Positions 1-5,077 are shown, counted from the first letter of the stretch. The stretch: DNA of 6,968 nucleotides from Rhodospirillales bacterium (GCA_024644185.1 JAHELM010000127.1:1-6968), one strand, 5' to 3'. Program-made: numbers and translations. The notes: a model not told the origin generated them from the sequence alone.

Positions 1-56
1 CCGTTGCCATTCCCGTCGCCATTCCCGTCGCCGTTGCCGTTCCCGTTACCGTTGCC
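1..56 (-). repeat. Hexanucleotide-like coding repeat (Gly-Asn/Gly-Asp)n
   Basis: Imperfect tandem 6-bp units (GGN-AAY or GGN-GAC on the minus strand) encode nine Gly-Asn or Gly-Asp pairs before the window edge. Third positions vary (GGC, GGG, GGT; AAC, AAT), so the peptide is conserved rather than the DNA being a fresh slippage product. Total repeat length cannot be seen. Confidence 0.85.
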
Positions 57-311
57 GACTTCGACCGTCGTGCTGAATGTGACCGATATGTTGAGAATCA
101 TTCCGTTCGGCAGGATAAAACCACCCCGCAGCCGGGCCAGCTCCGCGGCGCTGATGGGAACGAGGCCCTCGAAGGAAGTTCTGCCCTCTCCCGCAAGCGC
201 GCCCACGGGCAACGCGGCTCCGCACATCGCCAGCGCCCCCGCCGCGACAAGTGTGTTTCGCAAGACACTCGGCGCCGGATCGCAAATCTGGTTGCCTATC
301 TTCCGCTTCAT
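1..311 (-). CDS. Small exported protein with double-glycine-like motif and Gly-Asn/Gly-Asp tail (3' end outside window)
   Basis: The ATG lies at 311-309 after a strong AGGAG that overlaps the stop codon of the upstream peptidase gene, giving 103 visible residues; the gene continues past the left edge. Residues 1-40 look like a signal peptide (basic start, hydrophobic stretch about 16-38, likely cut after GALA). The mature part has ISAAELARLRGG at 53-64, close to the LSxxELxxIxGG leader recognised by bacteriocin-type C39 peptidases, then a hydrophobic, beta-prone stretch (FILPNGMILNISVTFST, 65-81). From about residue 86 it becomes alternating Gly-Asn/Gly-Asp to the window edge. It is the last visible gene of the operon, 10 bp after the C39 peptidase, which suggests translational coupling and makes it a candidate substrate (inference). 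I do not recognise a named family, and the full length is unknown. Confidence 0.85.
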   Translation of the reverse strand, partial: MKRKIGNQICDPAPSVLRNTLVAAGALAMCGAALPVGALAGEGRTSFEGLVPISAAELARLRGGFILPNGMILNISVTFSTTVEVGNGNGNGNGDGNGDGNGN

Positions 312-325
312 GCTGCTTCTCCTAA
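312..325 (-). promoter_or_regulatory. RBS overlapping the upstream stop codon
   Basis: The minus strand reads TAGGAGAAGCAGCATG. The peptidase stop (TAG) is also the start of the AGGAG ribosome site of the next gene, with 7 bases between AGGAG and the ATG. This arrangement is typical of translational coupling and supports roughly matched production of the two proteins. Confidence 0.75.
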
Positions 326-1029
326 AACTCGTTCAGACCGGGCAGGGTCAGGGCGAAATGCCCGAGACCCTCGCGCATCAGCGCGCTTCCCATCGGCGCC
401 TTGGTCCGCACCTGCCACTCCGCTTCATCGTTGAACAGCGTCCGGGCGATATCGGTATTGTCCAGGATGACAAAGAGAATGCCGTTCGAATCCCGGTCGA
501 ATTCAGCGCGGGAAATAACCCTGTTTCCCAGCGCCGGATCGGCGAGCAGCACGCCGTTTGCGTCCACGCCCTTCACGATGACGAAATGCAGATATCCATG
601 GGTATTCATCAGGCTGATCGCCGGAATGCCATTCTCGGCCAGCTTGTCCAGGCCGACGCGGTATCCGTTCGCACGAATGCTCCGGCGTTCCAGATAGCTT
701 TTCATGTCGAGCAGCGAGAACCCCTCCTTGCGGATCTTGTTCTGGTCGCCGCGTTCGAACATGTCCTGGAAGACCTCCTGCTCGGTCGTCGACTGGCCAT
801 AGTAATATGTCAGCAGCGTCGCCAGCGCCGCCGATCCGCAACTGAAGTCGTAGCGCTGCCGGACCACCTTGTCGAAACGTGCCTCGCGCACGCTGACCAC
901 CGTCACATTGAAACTTCCCCCGGTGCCCGTAATCGACACGCTGCCGGCGATGGCTGTTCCACCCGCCATGCCAGGCACGGCAGCGGCGATCAGGACGATG
1001 CAGGCCTTGACGATGTGCCGGAAGATCAT
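322..1029 (-). CDS. Exported C39-family cysteine peptidase (FapD-like)
   Basis: A 235-residue protein. The start at 1029 is chosen because GGGGGA lies just upstream and the protein then opens with a signal peptide (MIFRHIVKA, hydrophobic core about 7-25, likely cut near TAIAG at 29). Family C39 residues are all present: the oxyanion Gln and catalytic Cys in RQRYDFSCGSAALATLL (about 57-73), the catalytic His in GYLHFVIVKGV (about 145-155), and the Asp in LADPALG (about 161-167). There is no ABC transporter region, so this is a free-standing periplasmic peptidase, unlike bacteriocin exporters but like FapD of the Pseudomonas amyloid operon. It sits 28 bp after the one-repeat protein and 10 bp before a protein with a double-glycine-like motif. 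The family call is firm; the FapD-like role is inferred from neighbours. Substrate unknown. Confidence 0.92.
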   Translation of the reverse strand: MIFRHIVKACIVLIAAAVPGMAGGTAIAGSVSITGTGGSFNVTVVSVREARFDKVVRQRYDFSCGSAALATLLTYYYGQSTTEQEVFQDMFERGDQNKIRKEGFSLLDMKSYLERRSIRANGYRVGLDKLAENGIPAISLMNTHGYLHFVIVKGVDANGVLLADPALGNRVISRAEFDRDSNGILFVILDNTDIARTLFNDEAEWQVRTKAPMGSALMREGLGHFALTLPGLNEF

Positions 1030-1057
1030 GTCTTCCCCCTTTTCCCTGACGCCTGGC

Positions 1058-1426
1058 CTATTGCGGCGCCGGCAGCGCATCCTGGTAGACGTTCACATTG
1101 ACGATGACGCCGTTCTGGATGATCGCCTGATTGCCGTTATTCTGGATGACGTTGACGATTCCCGAAGCCCCCGTGAAGGCGCCGTCCGAAATCGCGTTGT
1201 TCATTTCGGCCCCGTCCACGCTGGTCTTGCCGCCGTCGATCCTGGCTTCCATCTCGAAGTCGTCGACCACGCCGCGAGCCCGTTCTCCGTTGAGTTCCTC
1301 CGCGCTGACCGCCGGCCAGACGATACCGCCGCTATCGGCTGCGAGACCTGGCGAGGCACCTGCCCAGCCCAGAATCCCCGCAAGCACGGTGCCGGCGACA
1401 AGCGATGTTCGAATAGATGTCCTCAT
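1058..1426 (-). CDS. Small exported protein with one amyloid-like repeat (candidate minor subunit)
   Basis: A 122-residue protein. The ATG at 1426 is preceded by AGGAGAG, and the protein then has a signal peptide (MRTSIRTSLVAGTVLAG, cut near residue 29-30). The mature protein has VSAEELNGERARG at 40-52, matching the S-x-x-E-L-x(3)-R motif of two other small exported proteins here. It then has one degenerate copy of the large protein's repeat: AFTGASGIVNVIQNNG (83-98) followed by a Val/Asn-rich strand-like stretch, VIVNVNV. The tail is short and Pro-rich. It lies between the nine-repeat gene and the C39 peptidase in the same operon. Sharing both motifs makes it a plausible minor subunit or nucleator (inference, by analogy with FapB or CsgB). 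I do not recognise an exact family. Confidence 0.88.
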   Translation of the reverse strand: MRTSIRTSLVAGTVLAGILGWAGASPGLAADSGGIVWPAVSAEELNGERARGVVDDFEMEARIDGGKTSVDGAEMNNAISDGAFTGASGIVNVIQNNGNQAIIQNGVIVNVNVYQDALPAPQ

Positions 1427-1491
1427 GACGCTCTCCTGAATGCCTTGCCTGGGTACCGGGTCCCCTCGTCGCCGCGAAGCGGACAGGGGTG

Positions 1492-1517
1492 CTGGCGGGC
1501 GCCGAAGCGCCCGCCAG
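1492..1517 (-). promoter_or_regulatory. Stable intercistronic hairpin with cUUCGg tetraloop
   Basis: A perfect 11-bp GC-rich stem (CTGGCGGGCGC paired with GCGCCCGCCAG) encloses a UUCG loop on the minus-strand transcript, closed by a C-G pair. It starts 16 bases after the stop of the nine-repeat gene. No T-run follows, so it is not a classical intrinsic terminator. It more likely protects the 3' end of the upstream message or gives partial read-through, making the first gene's product more abundant than the genes after it. A weaker hairpin (CCCCT/AGGGG with inner CCGC/GCGG, about 1462-1489) follows. Confidence 0.8.
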
Positions 1518-1532
1518 GCCCATACCCGAGAC

Positions 1533-3370
1533 TCAGAAGTTGGCGGTGACCGAAATCGCGGACTGAATGGCGTTGTTGCTGCCATTGTTCTGCTGCACCG
1601 TCATCATGCCCGACGCCCCGGCAAACGAAGCGTCGACGGCATTGGCGTAGCCCGGATCGGCGGAGGTCGCGTTGACCGTCGTCGTATTCCCCGATACCGA
1701 CGCGGACAGCATGGCCAGGGAAGCCGCCGGCCCAAAACCGCCGCCGCCGTTGAGATCGGCCGCAACCGCGTTGGAAGCGCCCATGACGTTGTTGTCGCCA
1801 TTATTCTGCTGAACCGTCATGACACCCGCGGCGTCGTTGAACGAGCCGCCGGCGACGCTGTTCACGCGATCGGTATTCTGGTGATCCTCGGCGGAGTTGC
1901 CATGGACACCTGCCATGCCGCCGGCCATGTTCATGGCCATATAGGCGTTGGCGTCGCTACCGTTGTCGGAATTGGCGACGACCGCATTGGCGACACCCAT
2001 CACGTTGTTGTTGCCGTTGTTCTGCTGCACCGAGATCACACCCTCGGCGCCCGCGAAGGACGGATCGATGGTGTTGTCACGGTTGGCGCCGCTGTACTCT
2101 CTGGCATAATTTCCGGCCGCAATGCCAAGGGTACCGGCCAGCGACATCGCGCTGTCGGTCTTGTCGCCGCTGCCAAGATCGGCGACGACGGTGGATGCGG
2201 CACCGATCACGTTGTTGTCGCCGTTGTTCTGCTGAACCGTGGCGATACCGGCATAGCCGTTGAACGAATCCACGATCGAATTCGCGCGGTGGATCGGACC
2301 TTCACCGCTGGGCGGGGGCGAGCTGGGGAATCCCCATTCGGCGCCCGCGTTCTCGACCGAACCGCCGACCGTGACCGCGATCTGCCTGACGTCGTCGTCA
2401 CCGTTGAGGTCTTCGACCGCGCCGGTGTCGATATTGGCCTGTACGGCAGTGGCGGCACCCATGACGTTGTTGCTGCCATTGTTCTGCTGCACGGTCGCAA
2501 TGCCTTCGGCGTCGGTGAACGAGCCGGCGATGGCGTTGTTGCGCAGGCCGGTAACCGGCCCACCTTCGCCGTCGCTATCGATGTCGAAGGCTTCGGCATC
2601 GGCAACCGTCCCCATGGTCGCGGCAAGCTGTTCGACGGTGTTGTTCAGCGGGTCGCCCAGGCCCTCGCCGATATTCGCCGCGACCGCGGTGGCCGCGCCG
2701 AGCACGTTCGCATCGCCGTTGTTCTGCTGAACGGTGGCGACACCCGAGAACCCGGCGAACGAATTGTCTATCAGGTTGTCACGGGACACGCCCATATCCA
2801 GCGTGTACTGGTCGGGTCCGACCGATCCGATGGTCAGTGCCATCTGGCCGACCCAGCCGCTGCCGACATTGCCCGCCGCGGCCGTCGCCGATGAGATGGC
2901 GTTGCCGTTGCCGTTGTTCTGCTGCACGGTAACAATGCCCGATGCATCCTCGAACGCCGGATCGATCGTGTTGTTGCGGACCGAGCCGTCGTCGTTGACC
3001 GCCTCGTACCAGCCCCAGCCGGTCTGGTCGCCGGTCGCGCCATGTGTCACGGCGAACTGCCCGACATCGCCGCCACCACCAAGATCGGTATGGACGGCCG
3101 TGGCCGCGCCGATCTCGTTGTTGTCGCCGTTGTTCTGCTGAACGGTAGCGACACCCGAATATCCATTGAAGCTGTCTTCGATCAGGTTGTGCCGGTCACC
3201 GCCCTCGTCGGCGCTCAGATTGTGCCAGGTATGCGAACCGACATAGGCACCGGTCATGACCAACCCACCGCCGGCAACGTTTGCCTGAACCGCGGTCGCG
3301 GCCTGAATCGCATTGCTGCTGCCGTTGTTCTGCTGCACATGCGCGATGCCGGATGCGCCGTCATAGCTTC
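1533..3370 (-). repeat. Nine coding repeats centred on VQQNNG
   Basis: The 18-bp block for VQQNNG recurs with its left edge at 1581, 1797, 2013, 2220, 2475, 2715, 2910, 3126 and 3321. All nine encode the same six residues with only a few synonymous changes. Spacings are 216, 216, 207, 255, 240, 195, 216 and 195 bp, always multiples of three. The sequence around the block is conserved at protein level; the linkers diverge in length and sequence. A tenth, degenerate copy (VIQNNG) lies at 1133-1150 in the next gene. Confidence 0.93.
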
Positions 3371-3581
3371 CGCCCGTCACGTCATTGCCGCGGAAGCTTC
3401 CAAAATCCTTTGCCTCGTTGAACTCGACGGTCTCGCCAGACTCGATGACCTGGCCGTCTCCGTCATAGGTCGCGTTGATCAGGGCTGTCGCACCGGGCAA
3501 CCCGTCCGCGGAAGCCGGCGCCGGCAGGCCAAGCAGGAGCGCAAAGGCCGAGACGCCACTGAGAAGTATCGTCTTGTACAT
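1533..3581 (-). CDS. Exported nine-repeat Asn/Gln-rich protein, candidate functional-amyloid major subunit
   Basis: A 682-residue protein; the start at 3581 has GGGGGA upstream and opens a clear signal peptide (MYKTILLSGVSAFALLLGL, cut after ASA at 25). The mature protein is acidic, rich in Asn, Gln, Gly and Ala, very poor in Lys, with no Cys seen. Nine copies of the pattern SFxGxxGIxTVQQNNGxxNxIxxAxAVxAN occur, with the V of VQQNNG at about 82, 147, 219, 284, 364, 449, 518, 590 and 662, so the period is 65-85 residues. Linkers vary in length but tend to contain VxQxAxTxG and R-x-N-x-I just before the next repeat. The last repeat ends at the C-terminus in ANF. The pattern resembles FapC repeats (G-x-N-x-A-A-G-x-x-N-x-Q-x-N) and, less closely, curlin. 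It is first in an operon with a C39 peptidase. Fibre formation is inferred; another surface or matrix repeat protein is the alternative. Confidence 0.9.
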   Translation of the reverse strand: MYKTILLSGVSAFALLLGLPAPASADGLPGATALINATYDGDGQVIESGETVEFNEAKDFGSFRGNDVTGGSYDGASGIAHVQQNNGSSNAIQAATAVQANVAGGGLVMTGAYVGSHTWHNLSADEGGDRHNLIEDSFNGYSGVATVQQNNGDNNEIGAATAVHTDLGGGGDVGQFAVTHGATGDQTGWGWYEAVNDDGSVRNNTIDPAFEDASGIVTVQQNNGNGNAISSATAAAGNVGSGWVGQMALTIGSVGPDQYTLDMGVSRDNLIDNSFAGFSGVATVQQNNGDANVLGAATAVAANIGEGLGDPLNNTVEQLAATMGTVADAEAFDIDSDGEGGPVTGLRNNAIAGSFTDAEGIATVQQNNGSNNVMGAATAVQANIDTGAVEDLNGDDDVRQIAVTVGGSVENAGAEWGFPSSPPPSGEGPIHRANSIVDSFNGYAGIATVQQNNGDNNVIGAASTVVADLGSGDKTDSAMSLAGTLGIAAGNYAREYSGANRDNTIDPSFAGAEGVISVQQNNGNNNVMGVANAVVANSDNGSDANAYMAMNMAGGMAGVHGNSAEDHQNTDRVNSVAGGSFNDAAGVMTVQQNNGDNNVMGASNAVAADLNGGGGFGPAASLAMLSASVSGNTTTVNATSADPGYANAVDASFAGASGMMTVQQNNGSNNAIQSAISVTANF

Positions 3582-3705
3582 TTCTTGTCCCCCATGAGAA
3601 TCAGGTGGCATATGGCGTCGCCAGACCCGGCAATGGGTTTCCCGGCGTCCACCGCGGGATCGATCGCGCCATCCGGGTTGACCGACCTCGACATCGAATG
3701 ACGGC

Positions 3706-3720
3706 GCAATCCGTGTGCCG
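3706..3720 (-). promoter_or_regulatory. Sigma-54 (-24/-12) promoter of the repeat-protein operon
   Basis: The minus strand reads CGGCACACGGATTGC: GGCAC, five bases, TTGC, with the required 10 bases between the invariant GG and GC. It matches the core of TGGCACG-N4-TTGC except for the first T and one spacer-side G. Transcription would start near 3694, about 113 bases before the ATG. A sigma-54 activator encoded in the same window supports the assignment. Confidence 0.72.
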
Positions 3721-3795
3721 CGCCGGGCCATTCCATTCACCCCGTTGTTTTTGAACGATAATATTCCGTCCCGTGCATTCCGCGCGCTGTCCGGG

Positions 3796-3807
3796 CCTGT
3801 ATACGGG
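3796..3807. promoter_or_regulatory. Imperfect palindrome CCTGTATACGGG
   Basis: A 12-bp imperfect dyad (CC-n-GTATAC-n-GG) lies about 80 bp upstream of the minus-strand -24 element. It could be an activator site, but no second copy was seen, so it is a weak candidate. Confidence 0.2.
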
Positions 3808-3821
3808 TGGCTCGGCAGGGA

Positions 3822-3832
3822 GACATATTGTC
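3822..3832. promoter_or_regulatory. GACA-N3-TGTC dyad, candidate activator site
   Basis: GACATATTGTC lies about 100 bp upstream of the repeat-protein -24 element, a usual distance for an upstream activating site of a sigma-54 promoter. With flanks it is a perfect AGACA/TGTCT dyad. Two exact copies and one near copy of the same pattern lie at 4517-4568, and none was noticed in coding DNA. The protein that binds it is unknown; the adjacent sigma-54 activator is the obvious candidate. Confidence 0.5.
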
Positions 3833-3872
3833 TACATCCTGACCATTACCGCGACGGTGCGCCCTTCGGAGT

Positions 3873-3887
3873 TGGCATGAGGTTTGA
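3873..3887 (+). promoter_or_regulatory. Weak sigma-54-like element before the peptidoglycan-binding gene
   Basis: The plus strand reads TGGCATGAGGTTTGA. It matches TGGCACG-N4-TTGC in layout, but the invariant -12 GC is GA. Its position is right (start about 29 bases before the ATG at 3927). The mismatch at the key base keeps this tentative. Confidence 0.3.
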
Positions 3888-3926
3888 GTCCCTGAACGGG
3901 CGAACCCGAACCGAAGGAGGAGTCCG

Positions 3927-4505
3927 ATGGCTGCCTTGCTCCGTCGCGCCTGCGTTCTCTTGGCCGCATGTCTCGGCTTTTCCGCAACCGCCGGGGCGGC
4001 GGATCCGCACGGGAATTTCGCCGTCAGGGGAGTCGGCCTCGAGACCTGCGGCACGTTTACCGCCGAACGCCCGAAACAGGCGGCTTTCCACCAGTTGACG
4101 CTGAGTTGGCTGAATGGCTATCTGTCGGCCTACAATCAGATCGCGCCCGACACTTACGACGTGACCGCCGCGGCCAGCCTTGACAACCTGGACGCGCGTC
4201 TGGCCGATTACTGCGCGGCAAATCCGGATCAATCCCTTGCCTTTGCCGCAATCGCGGTTGCAAGCGTTCTCGATCCGGCGCGGATCAAGGCGAGACCGGG
4301 CGCCCCGGCCACCGAACCCCAGGTCGATTCCGGGACATTGCAACGCATCCAGCAGGCGCTCAAGGCGCGAGGCCATTATACGGGCACTGTCGATGGAAAA
4401 TTCGGACCGGGCACCCGGTCGGCCCTGGAGGCCTTCCAGCGCGACGCCGGACTTCCGGTAACCCGCGTTCCCGACGCCCTGACGCTGGCCCGCCTGTTCC
4501 AATGA
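3927..4505 (+). CDS. Exported two-cysteine domain plus peptidoglycan-binding domain protein
   Basis: A 192-residue protein with a strong AAGGAGG seven bases before the ATG. Residues 1-24 are a signal peptide (MAALLRRACVLLAACLGF, cut near TAGA). Residues about 30-120 form a helical domain with two cysteines (C41 in ETCGTF, C96 in ADYCAANP) and a WLNGYLSAYN segment, recalling HdeA-like or Rap1a-type small periplasmic proteins; a disulfide is likely. Residues about 136-191 are a typical peptidoglycan-binding-1 domain (LQRIQQALKARGHYTGTVDG, then FGPGTRSALEAFQRDAGLP). No catalytic domain is present, so it probably anchors or chaperones at the cell wall. It is divergent from the repeat-protein operon across a shared promoter region, hinting at co-regulation but not proving a shared role. 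The peptidoglycan-binding call is firm; the first-domain assignment is tentative. Confidence 0.9.
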   Translation: MAALLRRACVLLAACLGFSATAGAADPHGNFAVRGVGLETCGTFTAERPKQAAFHQLTLSWLNGYLSAYNQIAPDTYDVTAAASLDNLDARLADYCAANPDQSLAFAAIAVASVLDPARIKARPGAPATEPQVDSGTLQRIQQALKARGHYTGTVDGKFGPGTRSALEAFQRDAGLPVTRVPDALTLARLFQ

Positions 4506-4516
4506 CGGTCGGTGCA

Positions 4517-4570
4517 GACGATATGTCCAGCCGAAAGACATTCTGTCGCCAGCCGAAGACATCCTGTCGC
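4517..4570. repeat. Three phased GAC(A/G)-N3-TGTC dyads in a tandem repeat
   Basis: Dyads GACGATATGTC (4517-4527), GACATTCTGTC (4537-4547) and GACATCCTGTC (4558-4568) begin 20 and 21 bp apart, about two helical turns. The last two are embedded in direct repeats of 22 and 21 bp that start CAGCCGAA and end CTGTCGC (4528-4549 and 4550-4570). They fill the gap between two convergent genes (4506-4577). Each single stem is too short to act as a terminator. The dyad matches the one at 3822-3832, which favours a protein-binding array. Confidence 0.6.
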
Positions 4571-4577
4571 CAAACAG

Positions 4578-4925
4578 CTACTGCATGGTGCCGGTTATGT
4601 TGCTAGTCAGATTGGTTCCCAGGCCGCCGTCGAACGATACGGTCGCACCCGGCTTCGGCGGCTTCAATTCGTCCCACAGGATGACCGCAAGCTGGTCGCT
4701 TTCGGTCGCGGAAATCTCACCGGAATCGAGCCCGGCACCGCGATTCTTGGCGAGTTCCTGCGGGCTTACCGGCGCCGCGCCGGCAGCGAAGTCAATAACA
4801 CCGCCGGCGACGGCCTGCTCGGCATGCGCCAGTCCGGCGGCGCCGGTTGCGAACATGATCCCAAAGAACGCCACGCACAAACCGCGCGTCGTCTGGGAGA
4901 TCACAAAGGATCTTCGCCGAATCAT
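4578..4925 (-). CDS. Small exported protein with S-x-x-E-L-x(3)-R-G-A motif
   Basis: A 115-residue protein. The ATG at 4925 is chosen because GAGG lies upstream and a -24/-12 promoter lies about 26 bases before it; the protein opens with a signal peptide (MIRRRSFVIS, hydrophobic about 17-32, cut after AHA at 35). The mature part has VSPQELAKNRGAG at 53-65, at the same positions as the related motif in the small protein at 1-311. Next come an acidic segment and a hydrophobic stretch (SDQLAVILWDELKPP, about 76-90), then a Gly/Thr/Asn-rich tail. No known family is recognised. It is divergent from the sigma-54 activator and convergent with the peptidoglycan-binding gene. The shared motif suggests the same processing or secretion route as the main operon's proteins (inference). 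Confidence 0.82.
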   Translation of the reverse strand: MIRRRSFVISQTTRGLCVAFFGIMFATGAAGLAHAEQAVAGGVIDFAAGAAPVSPQELAKNRGAGLDSGEISATESDQLAVILWDELKPPKPGATVSFDGGLGTNLTSNITGTMQ

Positions 4926-4961
4926 CGGGCGTATCCTCTTCGTTGACTTCCCTTGTACGGG

Positions 4962-4976
4962 GCAAATTCCATACCA
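4962..4976 (-). promoter_or_regulatory. Sigma-54 (-24/-12) promoter of the 115-residue exported protein
   Basis: The minus strand reads TGGTATGGAATTTGC: TGG at -24, TTGC at -12, 10 bases between GG and GC. Two bases of TGGCAC differ (TGGTAT). The predicted start near 4951 leaves a leader of about 26 bases with an RBS in place. The sigma-54 activator gene begins just upstream on the other strand. Confidence 0.6.
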
Positions 4977-5077
4977 AACAGCGGGATATCCTTGTCTGCC
5001 GACCCCCAAGGCGCGAAAAACCCGGCGCCGCCTTGCCCGGCGCGTGCGGTCGCCGCGCGGCCGCCAATCGTCGAATT

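Larger units (their letters stand above)
3582..3926. other. Divergent intergenic region holding the operon promoters
   Basis: These 345 bp separate the minus-strand repeat-protein operon from the plus-strand peptidoglycan-binding gene. They hold a strong minus-strand -24/-12 element, a weak plus-strand one, a GACA-N3-TGTC dyad between the two, and an AT-rich patch (3744-3766) that could be a bend or IHF-type site between dyad and promoter. The repeat-protein leader would be about 115 bases; no riboswitch or small gene was recognised in it. Confidence 0.7.

Noticed and set aside
1..311. Bacteriocin/ABC-exporter system based on the double-glycine-like motif
   Set aside because: The C39 peptidase has a signal peptide and no membrane or ATPase domain, and the motif lies after Sec-type signal peptides, unlike classical bacteriocin leaders. 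The left flank is unseen, so this is not fully excluded.
4..1101. Plus-strand frame (365 codons) across the left operon genes
   Set aside because: It runs antisense through two genes with RBSs, signal peptides and C39 catalytic motifs, and begins inside the Gly-Asn/Asp coding repeat.
1492..1517. Intrinsic terminator ending the operon after the first gene
   Set aside because: The stem is strong but no T-run follows and genes continue on the same strand with good RBSs; attenuation or message protection fits better.
1440..2894. Long plus-strand frame (484 codons) opposite the repeat-protein gene
   Set aside because: It is the antisense shadow of a repetitive GC-rich gene: its own repeats mirror the VQQNNG codons, it has no signal or domain, and the minus-strand frame has a signal peptide, RBS and promoter.
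1581..3338. Regularly spaced 18-bp repeats as a CRISPR-like or satellite array
   Set aside because: Spacings are multiples of three, variation is synonymous, and the blocks encode a constant hexapeptide in one long frame, so they are coding repeats.
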